From assembly GCF_003217515.1 (NCBI RefSeq), contig NZ_QJSX01000017.1, forward strand, positions 45,018 through 109,017: a stretch of DNA of 64,000 nucleotides, read 5' to 3'. Both the position numbers and the translations under genes were made by a program. Below, piece by piece: positions 42,787 to 52,445 of this stretch (positions are counted from its first letter, which is position 1; the number at the start of each line of letters is the position of its first letter). Source of the DNA: Deinococcus yavapaiensis KR-236 (GTDB lineage Bacteria > Deinococcota > Deinococci > Deinococcales > Deinococcaceae). A model generated the notes under the pieces. The model made no database searches. It worked only from the letters and a program-made list of their open reading frames with translations, and had not been told where the DNA came from.

Positions 42787-43754
42787 GCGGTCCCGACGAA
42801 GTCGAGAGCTACGGCAACCCACCGACTCCACGGAAGCTTGACCCGCCCGCGACGTGACCGCCCAGGAGGACGCGGCGAACTCCATTGTGCTCGGCGAGCT
42901 TGAAGCCATCTGCCCACGCCGACCGAGCTTCACACGGCCGCCGAGCCACGGAGCCCACCGAGTCGACGGAAGCACAGCGGAGAACGGCAACCTCTCAGCT
43001 CCTCGCCGCTTGCTTCACCCGCACGCGTGCGTCCTTCGGCTTAGAAGTTGTTTCACGACCGGGCCGTAGGGTTGCTCGGTCGTCGAAACGCTCGTCCCTG
43101 ACCGCCTCCGGCAACTCGGCGAGCCAATCTTGCCCGTCGTGTCTCACCTCAAGGGTGTCAGACCGTTTGCAGGCCCGGTGCGACCCGTGCGGGCATCATC
43201 TCCGTTCTCAGGGAGGGCATTCGCTGGAATGCCCTCCCCAAAGGCTACGGGTCCCGAGCGGCGTGACGTGTTGGCGACGGCGCCGCGACGGGCGAACGGC
43301 GTGCGTGTGGCAACGCCTTCATTACGTCCTCCTCAACGAATCGCACGCGCTCTGCCTCGTCGGCTGGAGTCGAGCCTCTCTTGCCTCAGCGAGTGTCCGA
43401 GCTGTGAAAGGGGGGATCTCACAGGCCGCAGCTGGACAGATCGCGTCGAACTTGACATCTTGCGCCACGTCATCGTTGATCGCAACAGTCTGCCGATTGC
43501 CCTTCTTCTTTCGCGGTCCATCGGTCTTTTCTCTTAGTGTTCGGTGCTCTCAGCGGCGCCTTGATTGAGTTCGAGTGCAGCTCTGTCGTTCATGAATCGA
43601 GAAGAGCTGTCAAGTTTTTCATGGCCTCACGTCACCATGAATCTTAAGATCTATTTACATTTCACAGAAGAAGTTTAAGAAGTAGAGCACGCTCAGTCCG
43701 TCAAGACGGCGACGTCAACGCGTCTCTGGCCATCCCGCTCACGCTGAGGACACC
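42787..43754. other. long intergenic region, no gene recognised
   Basis: Nearly 1 kb without a supported gene. It contains one striking perfect 12-bp hairpin, GGGAGGGCATTC/GAATGCCCTCCC with loop GCTG (43211-43238), lacking a U tract. The last 130 bp before the binding-protein gene (43620-43690) are A+T-rich, as expected for its promoter. Confidence 0.4.
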
Positions 43755-45032
43755 ATGAAATCGAAACTCCTGTTGCTCGCCCTGGCTGTTGGCATCACCA
43801 TGCCCAGCTCCTCAAACGCTCAAAAAGCGCCCGTTACCCTTACCATCGTCTGCGGCTCCATCGGAGATGAATTCGAGCTCTGCAGAGACAACGTCGCCGC
43901 GTGGAGCAAAAAAACCGGCAACAACGTACGGGTCCTCGAAACGAGCGCCAATTCGTCCGAACGCCTCGCGAACTACCAACGCGTGCTCGGTGAACAAAGC
44001 GCCGACATCGACATCTACCAAATCGACGTTGTCTGGCCCGGCATCGTCAACGAGTACATGATCGATCTCTCCCCGTACTTCAAAGCCGCCGATCAACGTC
44101 AGTACATCTCCGGCATCCTCAAAAGTTACAAGATCGGCAGCAAGCTCGTCGCGGTTCCTTGGTACACCGACGGCGGCGCCCTGTACTACCGCACGGACCT
44201 CCTGCAGAAGTACGGCTACAAAACCCCACCGACCAGTTGGAACGACCTCGTCACGATGGCAGAACGCATTCAGGAAGGCGAGCGTAAAACCAACCCGAAC
44301 TTCGTCGGCTTCGCCTACAACGGTCGTGCGAACGAAGGGCTGACATGTTTCGCATTGGAAGTCATGAGCGCTTTCGGCGCGGGAACGATCGTCGACCTGA
44401 ACGGCGCCATTACCGTCAACAACCAATGGTCGGCGGCGGCCTTGGACTTCGCCGCCAAACGCTTCAAGAACATCTCTCCGCAAAACATCGCCGCATTCGA
44501 TGGAGAGAAGACACGCACGCTTTTTCAAGAAGGCAACGCGGCATTCATGCGACACTGGCCCTTCGCGTACGCCCTCGCACAAGACCAAAACAGCGCCATC
44601 CGTGGAAAGTTCGGCTTGGCGCGCCTCCCGAGCGGACCTCGCGGGCGCTTCCCAGCCACTCAAGGAGGATGGGGCCTGGCCGTTTCGAAGTTCTCCAAGA
44701 ATCCAAGTGTCGCTGCGGACTTGATCAAGTTTCTGACGTCCGCGGACATTCAACGGGAACGGGCGTTACGCAAGGGATACCAGCCGACCGTACAAAGCGT
44801 GTACAGCGACGACAGAGTCGTCAACGCCTACCCCTACTTCCGGTCGTTCGTGGGACGCGTTCCCGTGTCCCGTCCCAGCGCTGTGACGGGTGCGAAGTAC
44901 GCACGCGTGTCAGCCGCGTTCGCTCAAACAGTCCAGGACGTGCTCAGCGGCAAGAGTGACGCGAAAGAAGCTCTGACGGCACTTGAAACGCAGTTGAACG
45001 GCATCAAAGGAAGCGGCTGGACGGAGAAATAA
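43755..45032 (+). CDS. family-1 sugar-binding protein (maltose/trehalose-type)
   Basis: A 425-aa extracellular binding protein. Signal peptide MKSKLLLLALAVGITMPSSSNA, then the cluster-1 fold: TLTIVCGSIGDEFELCRDNVAAWSKKTGNNVRVLETSAN, ADIDIYQIDVVWPGIVNEYMIDLSPYF, AVPWYTDGGALYYRTDLLQKYGYKTPPTSWNDLVTMAERIQ, FQEGNAAFMRHWPFAYALAQ, GGWGLAVSKFSKNPSVAADLIKFLTS. These are typical of disaccharide-binding proteins. No permease or ATPase gene is next to it, so it may act with components elsewhere or be a remnant of a moved system. Two Cys (VCG and EFELC) near the N-terminus may pair. GAGG is 5 nt before ATG. Confidence 0.88.
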   Translation: MKSKLLLLALAVGITMPSSSNAQKAPVTLTIVCGSIGDEFELCRDNVAAWSKKTGNNVRVLETSANSSERLANYQRVLGEQSADIDIYQIDVVWPGIVNEYMIDLSPYFKAADQRQYISGILKSYKIGSKLVAVPWYTDGGALYYRTDLLQKYGYKTPPTSWNDLVTMAERIQEGERKTNPNFVGFAYNGRANEGLTCFALEVMSAFGAGTIVDLNGAITVNNQWSAAALDFAAKRFKNISPQNIAAFDGEKTRTLFQEGNAAFMRHWPFAYALAQDQNSAIRGKFGLARLPSGPRGRFPATQGGWGLAVSKFSKNPSVAADLIKFLTSADIQRERALRKGYQPTVQSVYSDDRVVNAYPYFRSFVGRVPVSRPSAVTGAKYARVSAAFAQTVQDVLSGKSDAKEALTALETQLNGIKGSGWTEK

Positions 45033-45151
45033 CCCACTGACTCAACGGAGTCCGCGATCAATGGGCCACGCACCCCAGACCTGACCGGCTATCGGATCGT
45101 ACATGCCCGCCAAGGTCACGTCATAGCCGCAACGGCAACACGGAGCACTTC

Positions 45152-45376
45152 ATGTCGATGCAATCACGTCCCGCCGTCCGCTTCCGTGCACTGACGAGCA
45201 CCCCTCATCAGGAACGCTGCCGCGCCGTACACTTCAGCTTCCACCATGGCAACCAGACGATCGCGCAAGCGTGCACCGCCCTAAATCTGCCGTGGCAAAC
45301 GCCGCTGGACGTTGAGCGATACCTCGTGTACTACCGCGCGTGGTGCGAAGGCATGAACCTCGCGCCTCGCTCGTGA
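45152..45376 (+). CDS. short hypothetical protein
   Basis: 74 aa (MSMQSRPAVRFRALTSTPHQERCRAVHFSFHHGNQTIAQACTALNLPWQTPLDVERYLVYYRAWCEGMNLAPRS). GGAG lies 7 nt before ATG 45152. The ends of a helix-rich domain (NQTIAQACTALNLPW...VERYLVYYRAWCEGM) look like a small HTH-type fold, but I do not recognise it. It is 119 bp after the binding-protein gene and is followed by a terminator at 45433. Confidence 0.4.
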   Translation: MSMQSRPAVRFRALTSTPHQERCRAVHFSFHHGNQTIAQACTALNLPWQTPLDVERYLVYYRAWCEGMNLAPRS

Positions 45377-45432
45377 TGCACCCACCCTCCAGCAACCAAA
45401 AACCATTCCGTCCCGAGTGAAGGATGTCCACC

Positions 45433-45458
45433 GCCCACGTCTTGATGACGTGGGCTTT
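45433..45458 (+). terminator. terminator before the M23 gene
   Basis: Perfect 9-bp stem GCCCACGTC/GACGTGGGC (45433-45441, 45447-45455) with loop TTGAT, followed by TTTCCGTTGT. It separates the convergent 45152 and 45564 genes. Confidence 0.75.
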
Positions 45459-45563
45459 CCGTTGTCTCACGCTAAGACCGCCTAACAAAACCTGACGTGC
45501 TGCTTGAGGGTGATCAGGCAACACGCCAACTGCGTGAACGCCAAGAAGATGTCTGCGCGCACC

Positions 45564-46598
45564 TCATACCTCACCCGCACGCGCCTCTGTCACCTTGACG
45601 GCGCGAACTTCCACCTCTTGACGCGAAATTCCACCCACCTCGAACAACTGCCGTGCTGCTCGGTAAGCAGCGTCGGCCGCTTGCAACCGCTGTTTCGTCG
45701 AGGCTACGACCGCACTCCCCAAGGCGGTCACGCCACGCTTCGCGTCGGCCAAGGTCACCTCGGCGCGTGCAATCAACGCCAGGCCACGCTCCACCTCGAC
45801 GCGCGCCACGGTGCCCAAGGTGTACAGCTCGCGCAAAAGCTCGTAATCCGCGCGCGCCGCGCTCAACGCGCGTTCGGCGGCCGCGACGGCCTTCGAATTC
45901 GACGGCGGCGATTTCTCGGCGGTGGTCGCCGTGCTTTTCGCCGCGCTCACCGCGAGCGGTGTGCCGCTCATCACGCTCGCGACCCCGGCGGGCAAGGACG
46001 GGTCGACCACGTATCCGCGCACGTCGCTCAGCATGACGTGCATGTGGTACCCGGTGGAGTTGCCGCTGCTGCCCTCGTACCCGAGGATCGCCCCGACCTT
46101 GACGCTCGCACCATTCTTGAACTCGCCGAAGGAAGCAAGATGCCCGAGGGTCAGGCTGACCCCTTCGGGCACGACGAGCTTCACCCAGCGTCCGAGCCCC
46201 ACGAAGTTGCCCTTGGCATCCTTCTGCTGGCCGGTGTACGCCTTCCCGGCGTAGGGCGCATGCACGACCGCGCCTTTCGTGCCGTCCTTGCCCGGGCGGC
46301 CGAGGGCGATGTCCCAGCCGTTGTGTCCGGCGTTGCCGTAGCCGTAGCGGTCCACGGTGCCGCCCGTCGCGTCATCCGTGTGACGTCGGTTGTCTCCATA
46401 TCCTTGCGTGACGCGGTCGCCCGCGCTTCCGGCGATGGCGTTCAGAAAGCCGACGGCGAGGGCGCCCGTGGGAAATGAAACGCCCGCCGCGCTTCCCGAC
46501 CCCGAAAGCGTCGACCCGACCGTAATGCCGAGCGCCAGCACCGGGTGGACGAACAACGCGCGACGTCCCTGTCGGGCGCGCCGTGATGTCTTCGACAT
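45564..46598 (-). CDS. M23 metallopeptidase with TolC-like C-terminal repeats
   Basis: A 344-aa protein. A weak N-terminal membrane segment (FVHPVLALGITVGSTLSGSG) suggests export. The M23/LytM domain (about 85-200) has H92-x3-D96 (HNGWDIALG), H153 (GHLASF) and H185-x-H187 (GYHMHVM), the expected zinc/catalytic residues; such enzymes cut peptidoglycan peptides. After a linker, two ~60-residue repeats (241-283 and 302-344: AERALSAARADYELLRELYTLGTVARVEVERGLALIARAEVTL and KQRLQAADAAYRAARQLFEVGGISRQEVEVRAVKVTEARAGEV) resemble helical hairpins of TolC/OEP-type outer-membrane factors. ATG 46598 is preceded by AAGGAAG. Confidence 0.8.
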   Translation of the reverse strand: MSKTSRRARQGRRALFVHPVLALGITVGSTLSGSGSAAGVSFPTGALAVGFLNAIAGSAGDRVTQGYGDNRRHTDDATGGTVDRYGYGNAGHNGWDIALGRPGKDGTKGAVVHAPYAGKAYTGQQKDAKGNFVGLGRWVKLVVPEGVSLTLGHLASFGEFKNGASVKVGAILGYEGSSGNSTGYHMHVMLSDVRGYVVDPSLPAGVASVMSGTPLAVSAAKSTATTAEKSPPSNSKAVAAAERALSAARADYELLRELYTLGTVARVEVERGLALIARAEVTLADAKRGVTALGSAVVASTKQRLQAADAAYRAARQLFEVGGISRQEVEVRAVKVTEARAGEV

Positions 46599-47042
46599 GC
46601 GTTGCTTCCTTTCCGGTAGTCCCGCCACTCGTCAATGAGGTGGCTTGCCACGGATGTTGTCCTCGGGCGCCTCGACGAACACCTCCAGCTCGTAGGGCTC
46701 CCGGATTCACGACATCGTGGGCGCGCGTGGTTAAAACGCCCACCAAAGGAGGTAAGAAGCAGGTAAATGCAGGTAAAGATCTCGTGTCGTCAGAAACCGA
46801 TCCGGCCGCCGTCCAGCCTCGACGCGCTCACGGCGAAGGCGCCGTCGATCTCCTCGGGATCCTTCGTTCTTCCCGAGGTGGCGCACGTTCAAGTCGTTTC
46901 TGGGCAGCGCAAGCAAGCCGGTCGAGCACGACCGAAGCCCGCCGCGAGCCTCGGCCATGAGGCGTCCGAGCGCGAAACGGCGTGGCAGGTGCCGCCAAAC
47001 CGTCCGTCTTCATCCATGGCCGCAACCCCGCGTGAAAGCGTG
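46599..47042. other. intergenic, no gene recognised
   Basis: About 440 bp between two minus-strand genes; contains the ribosome site of the M23 gene. I see no gene or RNA. Confidence 0.35.
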
Positions 47043-47075
47043 CGGAAGGCGGCCCGAAGTTCGGGCCGCCTTCCG
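47043..47075 (-). terminator. terminator of the large lipoprotein gene
   Basis: Very stable hairpin CGGAAGGCGGCCCGAA/TTCGGGCCGCCTTCCG (16-bp arms, 47043-47058 and 47060-47075), 47 bp after the stop. It lacks a good U run on either strand, so its efficiency is uncertain. Confidence 0.5.
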
Positions 47076-47121
47076 TGACAAGACACCTTTGTTTTCTCGA
47101 CGCCGTCCGGCTGGAACGGCG

Positions 47122-50100
47122 TTACTTGACGAACTTGAAGAGGACGGTGCGAACGCGGCCTTCGCCGAGGTCGACGTGCAGAGCTTGGCAGGTGTTCAAG
47201 AAGTTCGAGGGCGACTTCCAATTGACTTGGTAGTATCCGTCGCCCAGATTTTGCAGGACCGAGATGCCGGGAACGCTCGACCCGACGCCGACACTCGGCG
47301 TCGAACCGCACGTGAAGGTCGTCATGGTGAGCGTCGCGCTCGCCAAGGACGTGACGGGGGCGCCGAAGGCGTCGAGCAGACGCCACTTGACGGGCGTCAT
47401 CTTGCCCGCCTTCGTGGTGTTCAACACCCCGTCGGCGAGAGGCGACGAGAACCCGCCGAAGTTGTACGCCACCGTGTACGCCGCCGTCGCCGTGCCCGTG
47501 TTGCCCGCGCCGTCGGTCGCACTGCACGTCACGCTCTGCACGCCGACGCTTTGGGTGTTCACGCCGTCACACGCGGACGAGCTCACGCCCGAGAAGTTGT
47601 CCGAGGCGTTCGGAGTGGCCGTGGCAGTCGCACCGAGCAGCACCGAGGCGGGCGTGACGATCGGCGCGAGGGTCGGCGGCGTCGCGTCACGCTTGATGGT
47701 CACCGTTTCGGACGTCGTGCCCCCGGCGCTCGTCGCGGCGCACGTGTACGAGACGCCACCGGTGTCGGACGTGACGTTCACCGTGGCGCAACCGAGGCTG
47801 GAGGTTACGTTCGACTCGGCGTCGCCGACGGTCCAGGTCACCTGGACGTCGCCACGGTACCAGCCGTTGGTGCCCAAGGAGCCCGTCACGCTCGGAGTGA
47901 TCAGCGGCGGCGTGGTATCGGGGGGCACGACGGTGTAGGCCGCCGAAGCGCTCGTCTTGTTGCCCGCCTTGTCCCACGCGACGCAGTTGACGGTCTTGAA
48001 TCCAGTCGTGTACGTGTTGGGTTGATCGCACTCGAATCCGTTGAGGCCCGACAAGGCGTCCGCGGCGTTCTCGGTGACGACGGCGACGCCGTCGAGAGTC
48101 ACGGGATTGGGGGTGACGACGGGCGCGAGGGTCGGCGGCGTCGCGTCACGCTTGATGGTCACGGATTTGTTCGCCGTGCCTCCGTCGCTGGTCGCGGTGC
48201 ACGTGTACGTCGTGTCTTCTTGATCGCTGGTAACGTTCACGTCGCCGCAGCCCGTGCGTGACGCCACGGTCGAATCGGGATCGGTGACGGTCCACGTCAC
48301 CTTGACGTCGCCGCGGTACCAGCCGGAGTCTCCCTGCAGTCCTTCGATCGTCGGAGCGATCGCGGGCGGCGAGGTGTCCGTGACGACGGTGTAGGCCGTC
48401 GAAGCGCTCGCCTTGTTGCCCGCCTTGTCCCACGCGACGCAGTTGACGGTCTTGAGTCCGGTCGTGTACGTGTTGGGTTGGTCGCACTCGTATCCGTTGA
48501 GGCCCGACAAGGCGTCGGTCGCGTTGGGAGTCACGGTCGCGGTTTGGTCGATTTGCACGGGGTTCGGCGTCACGGCCGGCGCGACGGTCGGCGGCGTCGC
48601 GTCGCGCTTCACGGTGACCGACAAGCTCGAGGTGCCGCCCGCGCTGGTCGCCGTGCACGTGTACGTCGTGCCTGCCGTGTCCGTCGTGACGTCGACGGCG
48701 TCGCAGTTCGTCTTGCCGGTGATCGTCGATTCGGCGTCGGTGACGGTCCACGTCACCTTGACGTCACCGCGGTACCAACCGAAGTCTCCCTGCAGCCCTT
48801 CGATCGTCGGTGCGATCACGGGCGGCGAGGTGTCGACGACCATCGGCGTGCCACCCGTCTGGTACGCGCCAAGGTCGCACTTGGACGTCGGGCGCGGTAC
48901 GCCGCGCTGGTCGGTTTCACCGACGTCGCATTGGCCCCGACCGCGAGCTTCGCTGTTGTCGGCGATCGCCTTCGTCTTGGTCGGCCCGCCGTTGTCTTGC
49001 AAGGCGCCGAGCTTCGCGTCCGCGGGGAGGTTGCCGAGAAGGGAGAGGCCGCTGCCTTTCAAGCTCTCGATGATGTTGATTTGTCCGATCAGGCCGCCGC
49101 CGAACGTGAAGACTTCTTGGCCGTCGGGGCTCGCGACGTTGTCGCCGACGATGCTGCGGGAAATGCTCGTCGTGCCTGCCAAAGCGCCGTTGAAGGTGAT
49201 CTGTTGATGCACGAGGCCGCCGCCAACGGTGTACGCGATGTTCACGGCGATGGTACTGAGCTTGATGTCGGCGGTTCCGCCTTTGTTGACCATCCCGCCG
49301 CCGACGTTGGCGATGTTGTTGGCGATGGTGGTGTTGGTGACGTTGGCGCCGCCCGGCACGGCGATGAGCAGACCGGTCGGCGTGGGGTTGACTTCCGGGT
49401 TGATGGCGCCGCCTCGTTCGTTGAAGAAGGCGCCGCCCTGAGACGAGGCGGTATTGTCGGACAGGGTGCTCTCGACGATGTTGACCTCGCCGCCGAAGTT
49501 GTGCAGGCCGCCGCCGTATCCGCCTTCACCCGGATTGGTGTTGTCGGGACCGACCGCTTTGTTTTCCGAGAGGGTGCTGCGTTCGATGGAGAGGATGCCT
49601 TCGATGTTGGCGATGCCGCCGCCCGTCGCGATGACCGTACCGGTGGTGGTGTTGCGAGTGATGGTGCTGTCGCGAACCGCGAGGGTACCGGTGTTGAGGA
49701 TGCCGCCGCCCGCGCTCGCGCCGAGGCTCGACGACGTGGTGGCGTTGTCCTTGACGGTGACGTGGTCGAGGGTGAGGGTGCCTTGATTTCGAATGCCGGC
49801 TCCGTCGGTACCGAAGCCTCGCGTGATCGTCAAGCCTTGCAGGGTGACCACGGCGCTGGTCGCCACTTTCAGGACGCGGACCGTGCCTTGTCCATCGAGG
49901 GTCACGCCGACCGGAGGAGCGATGAGGGTGAGGTTCTTGGTGATTTCGAGGGGCGCGCTCAACGCGACGGTTCGTGGCTCGGCGAAGGTGGCGCCGTCGA
50001 ACACGATGACGTCTCCGTTCGCGGCGGCGGCGATCGCCGCGCGTAACGAGCCCGGGCCGCTGTCGGCCGTGGTGGTGACCGAGCGCGTCGTGACGGCCAT

Positions 50101-50226
50101 CGCTCGAATGGCGGGGCTCACGGTGGGCGTTGAGGCGCGAGGAAGGTCCGGGGTCGCCACGCGGCCGCAGGCGACGACGAGAAGCGGCAAGAGGGTCGGG
50201 AGGAGCACGCGGATGTTGAAGGGCAT
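47122..50226 (-). CDS. large surface lipoprotein: beta-helix plus Ig-like repeats
   Basis: A 1034-aa exported protein. Signal sequence with a lipobox-like LLVVAC (Cys20) suggests lipid anchoring. Residues about 50-430 are a right-handed parallel beta-helix (many repeating GTLTLDHVTVKDNAT-, GGGIANIEGILSIERSTLSEN- and GGGLHNFGGEVNIVESTLSDN-like turns, choice-of-anchor type). Three tandem ~152-aa repeats follow, each starting DT(S/T)PP...I.P...G..GWYRGDVKVTWTV and ending ECDQPNTYTTGLKTVNCVAWDKAGNK, an Ig-like pair with a conserved Cys pair. The C-terminus has TPVKWRLLDAFGAPV, a PxKF-type strand. It is probably a cell-surface adhesion or carbohydrate-binding protein. RBS GAGG; no partner genes. 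Confidence 0.8.
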   Translation of the reverse strand: MPFNIRVLLPTLLPLLVVACGRVATPDLPRASTPTVSPAIRAMAVTTRSVTTTADSGPGSLRAAIAAAANGDVIVFDGATFAEPRTVALSAPLEITKNLTLIAPPVGVTLDGQGTVRVLKVATSAVVTLQGLTITRGFGTDGAGIRNQGTLTLDHVTVKDNATTSSSLGASAGGGILNTGTLAVRDSTITRNTTTGTVIATGGGIANIEGILSIERSTLSENKAVGPDNTNPGEGGYGGGLHNFGGEVNIVESTLSDNTASSQGGAFFNERGGAINPEVNPTPTGLLIAVPGGANVTNTTIANNIANVGGGMVNKGGTADIKLSTIAVNIAYTVGGGLVHQQITFNGALAGTTSISRSIVGDNVASPDGQEVFTFGGGLIGQINIIESLKGSGLSLLGNLPADAKLGALQDNGGPTKTKAIADNSEARGRGQCDVGETDQRGVPRPTSKCDLGAYQTGGTPMVVDTSPPVIAPTIEGLQGDFGWYRGDVKVTWTVTDAESTITGKTNCDAVDVTTDTAGTTYTCTATSAGGTSSLSVTVKRDATPPTVAPAVTPNPVQIDQTATVTPNATDALSGLNGYECDQPNTYTTGLKTVNCVAWDKAGNKASASTAYTVVTDTSPPAIAPTIEGLQGDSGWYRGDVKVTWTVTDPDSTVASRTGCGDVNVTSDQEDTTYTCTATSDGGTANKSVTIKRDATPPTLAPVVTPNPVTLDGVAVVTENAADALSGLNGFECDQPNTYTTGFKTVNCVAWDKAGNKTSASAAYTVVPPDTTPPLITPSVTGSLGTNGWYRGDVQVTWTVGDAESNVTSSLGCATVNVTSDTGGVSYTCAATSAGGTTSETVTIKRDATPPTLAPIVTPASVLLGATATATPNASDNFSGVSSSACDGVNTQSVGVQSVTCSATDGAGNTGTATAAYTVAYNFGGFSSPLADGVLNTTKAGKMTPVKWRLLDAFGAPVTSLASATLTMTTFTCGSTPSVGVGSSVPGISVLQNLGDGYYQVNWKSPSNFLNTCQALHVDLGEGRVRTVLFKFVK
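47470..48840 (-). repeat. three tandem ~456-bp coding repeats
   Basis: The Ig-like repeat units of the lipoprotein are about 152 codons each and highly similar at DNA level (for example GACGTCGCCGCGGTACCA occurs in related form in each). Tandem repeats this alike can gain or lose copies by recombination. Confidence 0.7.
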
Positions 50227-50612
50227 GTGAACCTCGTGTTCGAAAGGGCGATGAAGACGCGATCGGCTGTTGTATCGACGGGGTGGACTTTTGAAACCTC
50301 CTGCTCATGACGGGTCGGGAAGGGTGGGGAGAGAAGCGGACGCCCATCGGTTCACGGAGTCGCTTCACTCTCGCCGAGCGAGGATTGGCGGTGCCGCGAC
50401 GCTCGTGCGAACGTCTGGAAGTTCGAGGGGAAAGCAAAGGACGAGAGAACTCGTCACGTATCTTACTATTGCGTGAGGAAAATTTATAGATTTCTCGCTT
50501 GACTTTCGGACTTCGTTGTGAAAACAAGGTCTAGACGTCGAGCAGCCCGCTCGAACTTCGAGCGCTCTTCTCATGAAGTCACCAAGGAGACAATGCTGTC
50601 TTCATTGTTCTT
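50227..50612. other. intergenic between lipoprotein and kinase
   Basis: 386 bp. A short A+T-rich patch (50480-50520) is present; no clear gene. The kinase -10 (TAGCAT) begins at 50613. Confidence 0.4.
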
Positions 50613-50624
50613 TAGCATGGTCGA
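50613..50624 (+). promoter_or_regulatory. leaderless -10 of the split kinase
   Basis: TAGCAT (50613-50618), 6 nt, GTG 50625; no ribosome site. The -35 is weak (ACAATG region). Confidence 0.5.
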
Positions 50625-52445
50625 GTGCCCGCGTCGCTTTCCTCGAGCGCCCTCGCGTTGCTCGACGATCTTCCCGTTCCCGCCCTCGTCAGCGACTCGA
50701 CCGGCGTCATCCTTTACGCCAACGAAGGCTTGCGGGCTTTGAACGGCCAATGGTCGAACGGGCGGTCCGACGTCCGCTTCGCGGACGTCGTCCACCCGGA
50801 CGACCGCTCCGCTTGGACGGCCGCGTGTCACGCGGAGCACGCCACGACATACGACCTTCGCGTCCGCACGGACGGCGGCTACCGCTGGTACCGCCTGCAA
50901 AGCCGACCTCGCCCGATCGGCGACTCGCTCGCCCACATCGTCAGCACCTTGCACGACATCGACGTCCTCAAGCGCGTCGAGCGTCGCGCGGACGACATCG
51001 AGGCGATCACGCGCGCGCTTTCCACCGCCACGGGGTTGCAAGGCGTCATCGACGCTCTTCCCAGCATTGCCGCCGTGCTCGACGCGTCACGAGTCGACCT
51101 CATGCTTTTGCGCGATGAGGGCCGCGAGCTGTACCTCGTCGGCAGCACCGATTCCTCCGTCAGCGCGCCAAGGCGCGTGTTGCCCCTTCCTTGCAGCGTG
51201 CCGGCCGCCGACGCCCTTCGCACGAAAGAAGTCTTGGTCTTGGACGCTCGAACGCTCGAGGAGCGCTACCCGCATCTTCCCGACGGTTTCGATCGGCGCC
51301 CCCGCCAACTCGTGGCCCTTCCACTCCTCGCCGAAGACAGGGCGCTCGGAGTGCTCACCTTGGAGTTGCACGAAGCGCTCGAAGCGAGCGCTTCGGACCG
51401 CGTGTTCTTGGAGACTCTCGTCGGAACGGTCGCGCGAACCGTGGACCGCGTTCGTCACCTTCAGCGCGAGCGCGCCGTGCACGCGCGCCTCGAAGCGATT
51501 CTCGACGCGTCTCCGACGTTGATGTGGACGTCACGCACGAGCGAGGACGTCTTGCACTTCAACCAGACGTGGCGAACGTACACCGGCTTTCCGGCCACGC
51601 TGCCTCGTCACGAGTGGGAGCAAACCGTGCATCCCGATGACGTCGCCTTGATTCGCCGAATTCGAGCGGACGGTCGTTCGGCGGGACGTTCCTACGCTCT
51701 CGACGTGAGGTTCCGCCGTTCGGACGGCACCTACCGCTGGCATCACGTGACCGTCCAGCCGTTCGGCGACGAGGAATGGCTCGGCGTTGCGACGGACGTG
51801 CACGATCGCCGCGAATCCGAAGCGAAGTTGCACCTCACGCTGGAAGCGGGAGGCCTCGGCGTGTGGACGTACGACGTGACGACCCGCCTCATCACCCGAA
51901 CGCCGGAAGTGATGCGGTTGCTGGGCTTCGCCGACGCCGTCGGGCCTGTCGGCGCGTTCACCGCGCGCGTTCACGAAGAAGACCGCGGGCGCGTCGTCGC
52001 CGCCCTCGACGACGCCGTGCGGCCGGGCGGCCTCGATCACTTGAAGCTGGAGCACCGCTTCTTGCGCCCCGACGGCGCCCTCATCTGGCTGGAGCAACTC
52101 CTGCGCGTCGAACGCGACGAGCAAGGTCACGTCCTGCGCGTGCTCGGCGTCACCGCCGACGTCACTACGCGCAAGCACCACGAGCAACGCCTTTCGCTTC
52201 TCGCCGAGGCAGGGGAGACTCTCGCGCAGAACCTCGACGTGCACGAGACGCTCGAACGCCTCTCGGCGCTCGCCGTGCCTCGCTTGGCCGACTGGTGCGT
52301 CGTGTACCTTCCTCAGCTCGACGGCGTGCTCGCGCCGATCGCGGTGCAGCACAGAGACCCCGGCAAGGTGGAGGTCGCGCGCCGCTACATCGACGCCTTC
52401 CCGGCGCGTGGACGACGAGGCGGGTATCGGCCGGTCTTTTCGTGA
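50625..52445 (+). CDS. sensor histidine kinase, N-terminal part (frame-shifted gene)
   Basis: 606 aa: PAS (about 5-115), GAF-like (130-285), PAS (290-405, DASPTLMWTSRTSEDVLHFNQTWRTYTGF), PAS (405-530) and the first half of a GAF domain (about 535-590: GETLAQNLDVHETLERLSALAVPRLADWCVVYLPQLDGVLAPIAVQHRDPGKVEVARRYIDAFP). At about 52400 the reading passes to the next frame, which holds the second half of that GAF and the kinase core. The joined protein, about 1255 aa, parallels the 1295-aa kinase at 13770. Either a frameshift mutation, a base-calling error or programmed +1 shifting explains the split; as it stands this part lacks the kinase. Confidence 0.8.
   Translation: MPASLSSSALALLDDLPVPALVSDSTGVILYANEGLRALNGQWSNGRSDVRFADVVHPDDRSAWTAACHAEHATTYDLRVRTDGGYRWYRLQSRPRPIGDSLAHIVSTLHDIDVLKRVERRADDIEAITRALSTATGLQGVIDALPSIAAVLDASRVDLMLLRDEGRELYLVGSTDSSVSAPRRVLPLPCSVPAADALRTKEVLVLDARTLEERYPHLPDGFDRRPRQLVALPLLAEDRALGVLTLELHEALEASASDRVFLETLVGTVARTVDRVRHLQRERAVHARLEAILDASPTLMWTSRTSEDVLHFNQTWRTYTGFPATLPRHEWEQTVHPDDVALIRRIRADGRSAGRSYALDVRFRRSDGTYRWHHVTVQPFGDEEWLGVATDVHDRRESEAKLHLTLEAGGLGVWTYDVTTRLITRTPEVMRLLGFADAVGPVGAFTARVHEEDRGRVVAALDDAVRPGGLDHLKLEHRFLRPDGALIWLEQLLRVERDEQGHVLRVLGVTADVTTRKHHEQRLSLLAEAGETLAQNLDVHETLERLSALAVPRLADWCVVYLPQLDGVLAPIAVQHRDPGKVEVARRYIDAFPARGRRGGYRPVFS

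Noticed and set aside
47122..50046. Plus-strand long frames opposite the lipoprotein
   Set aside because: Repeat-driven antisense frames without motifs.
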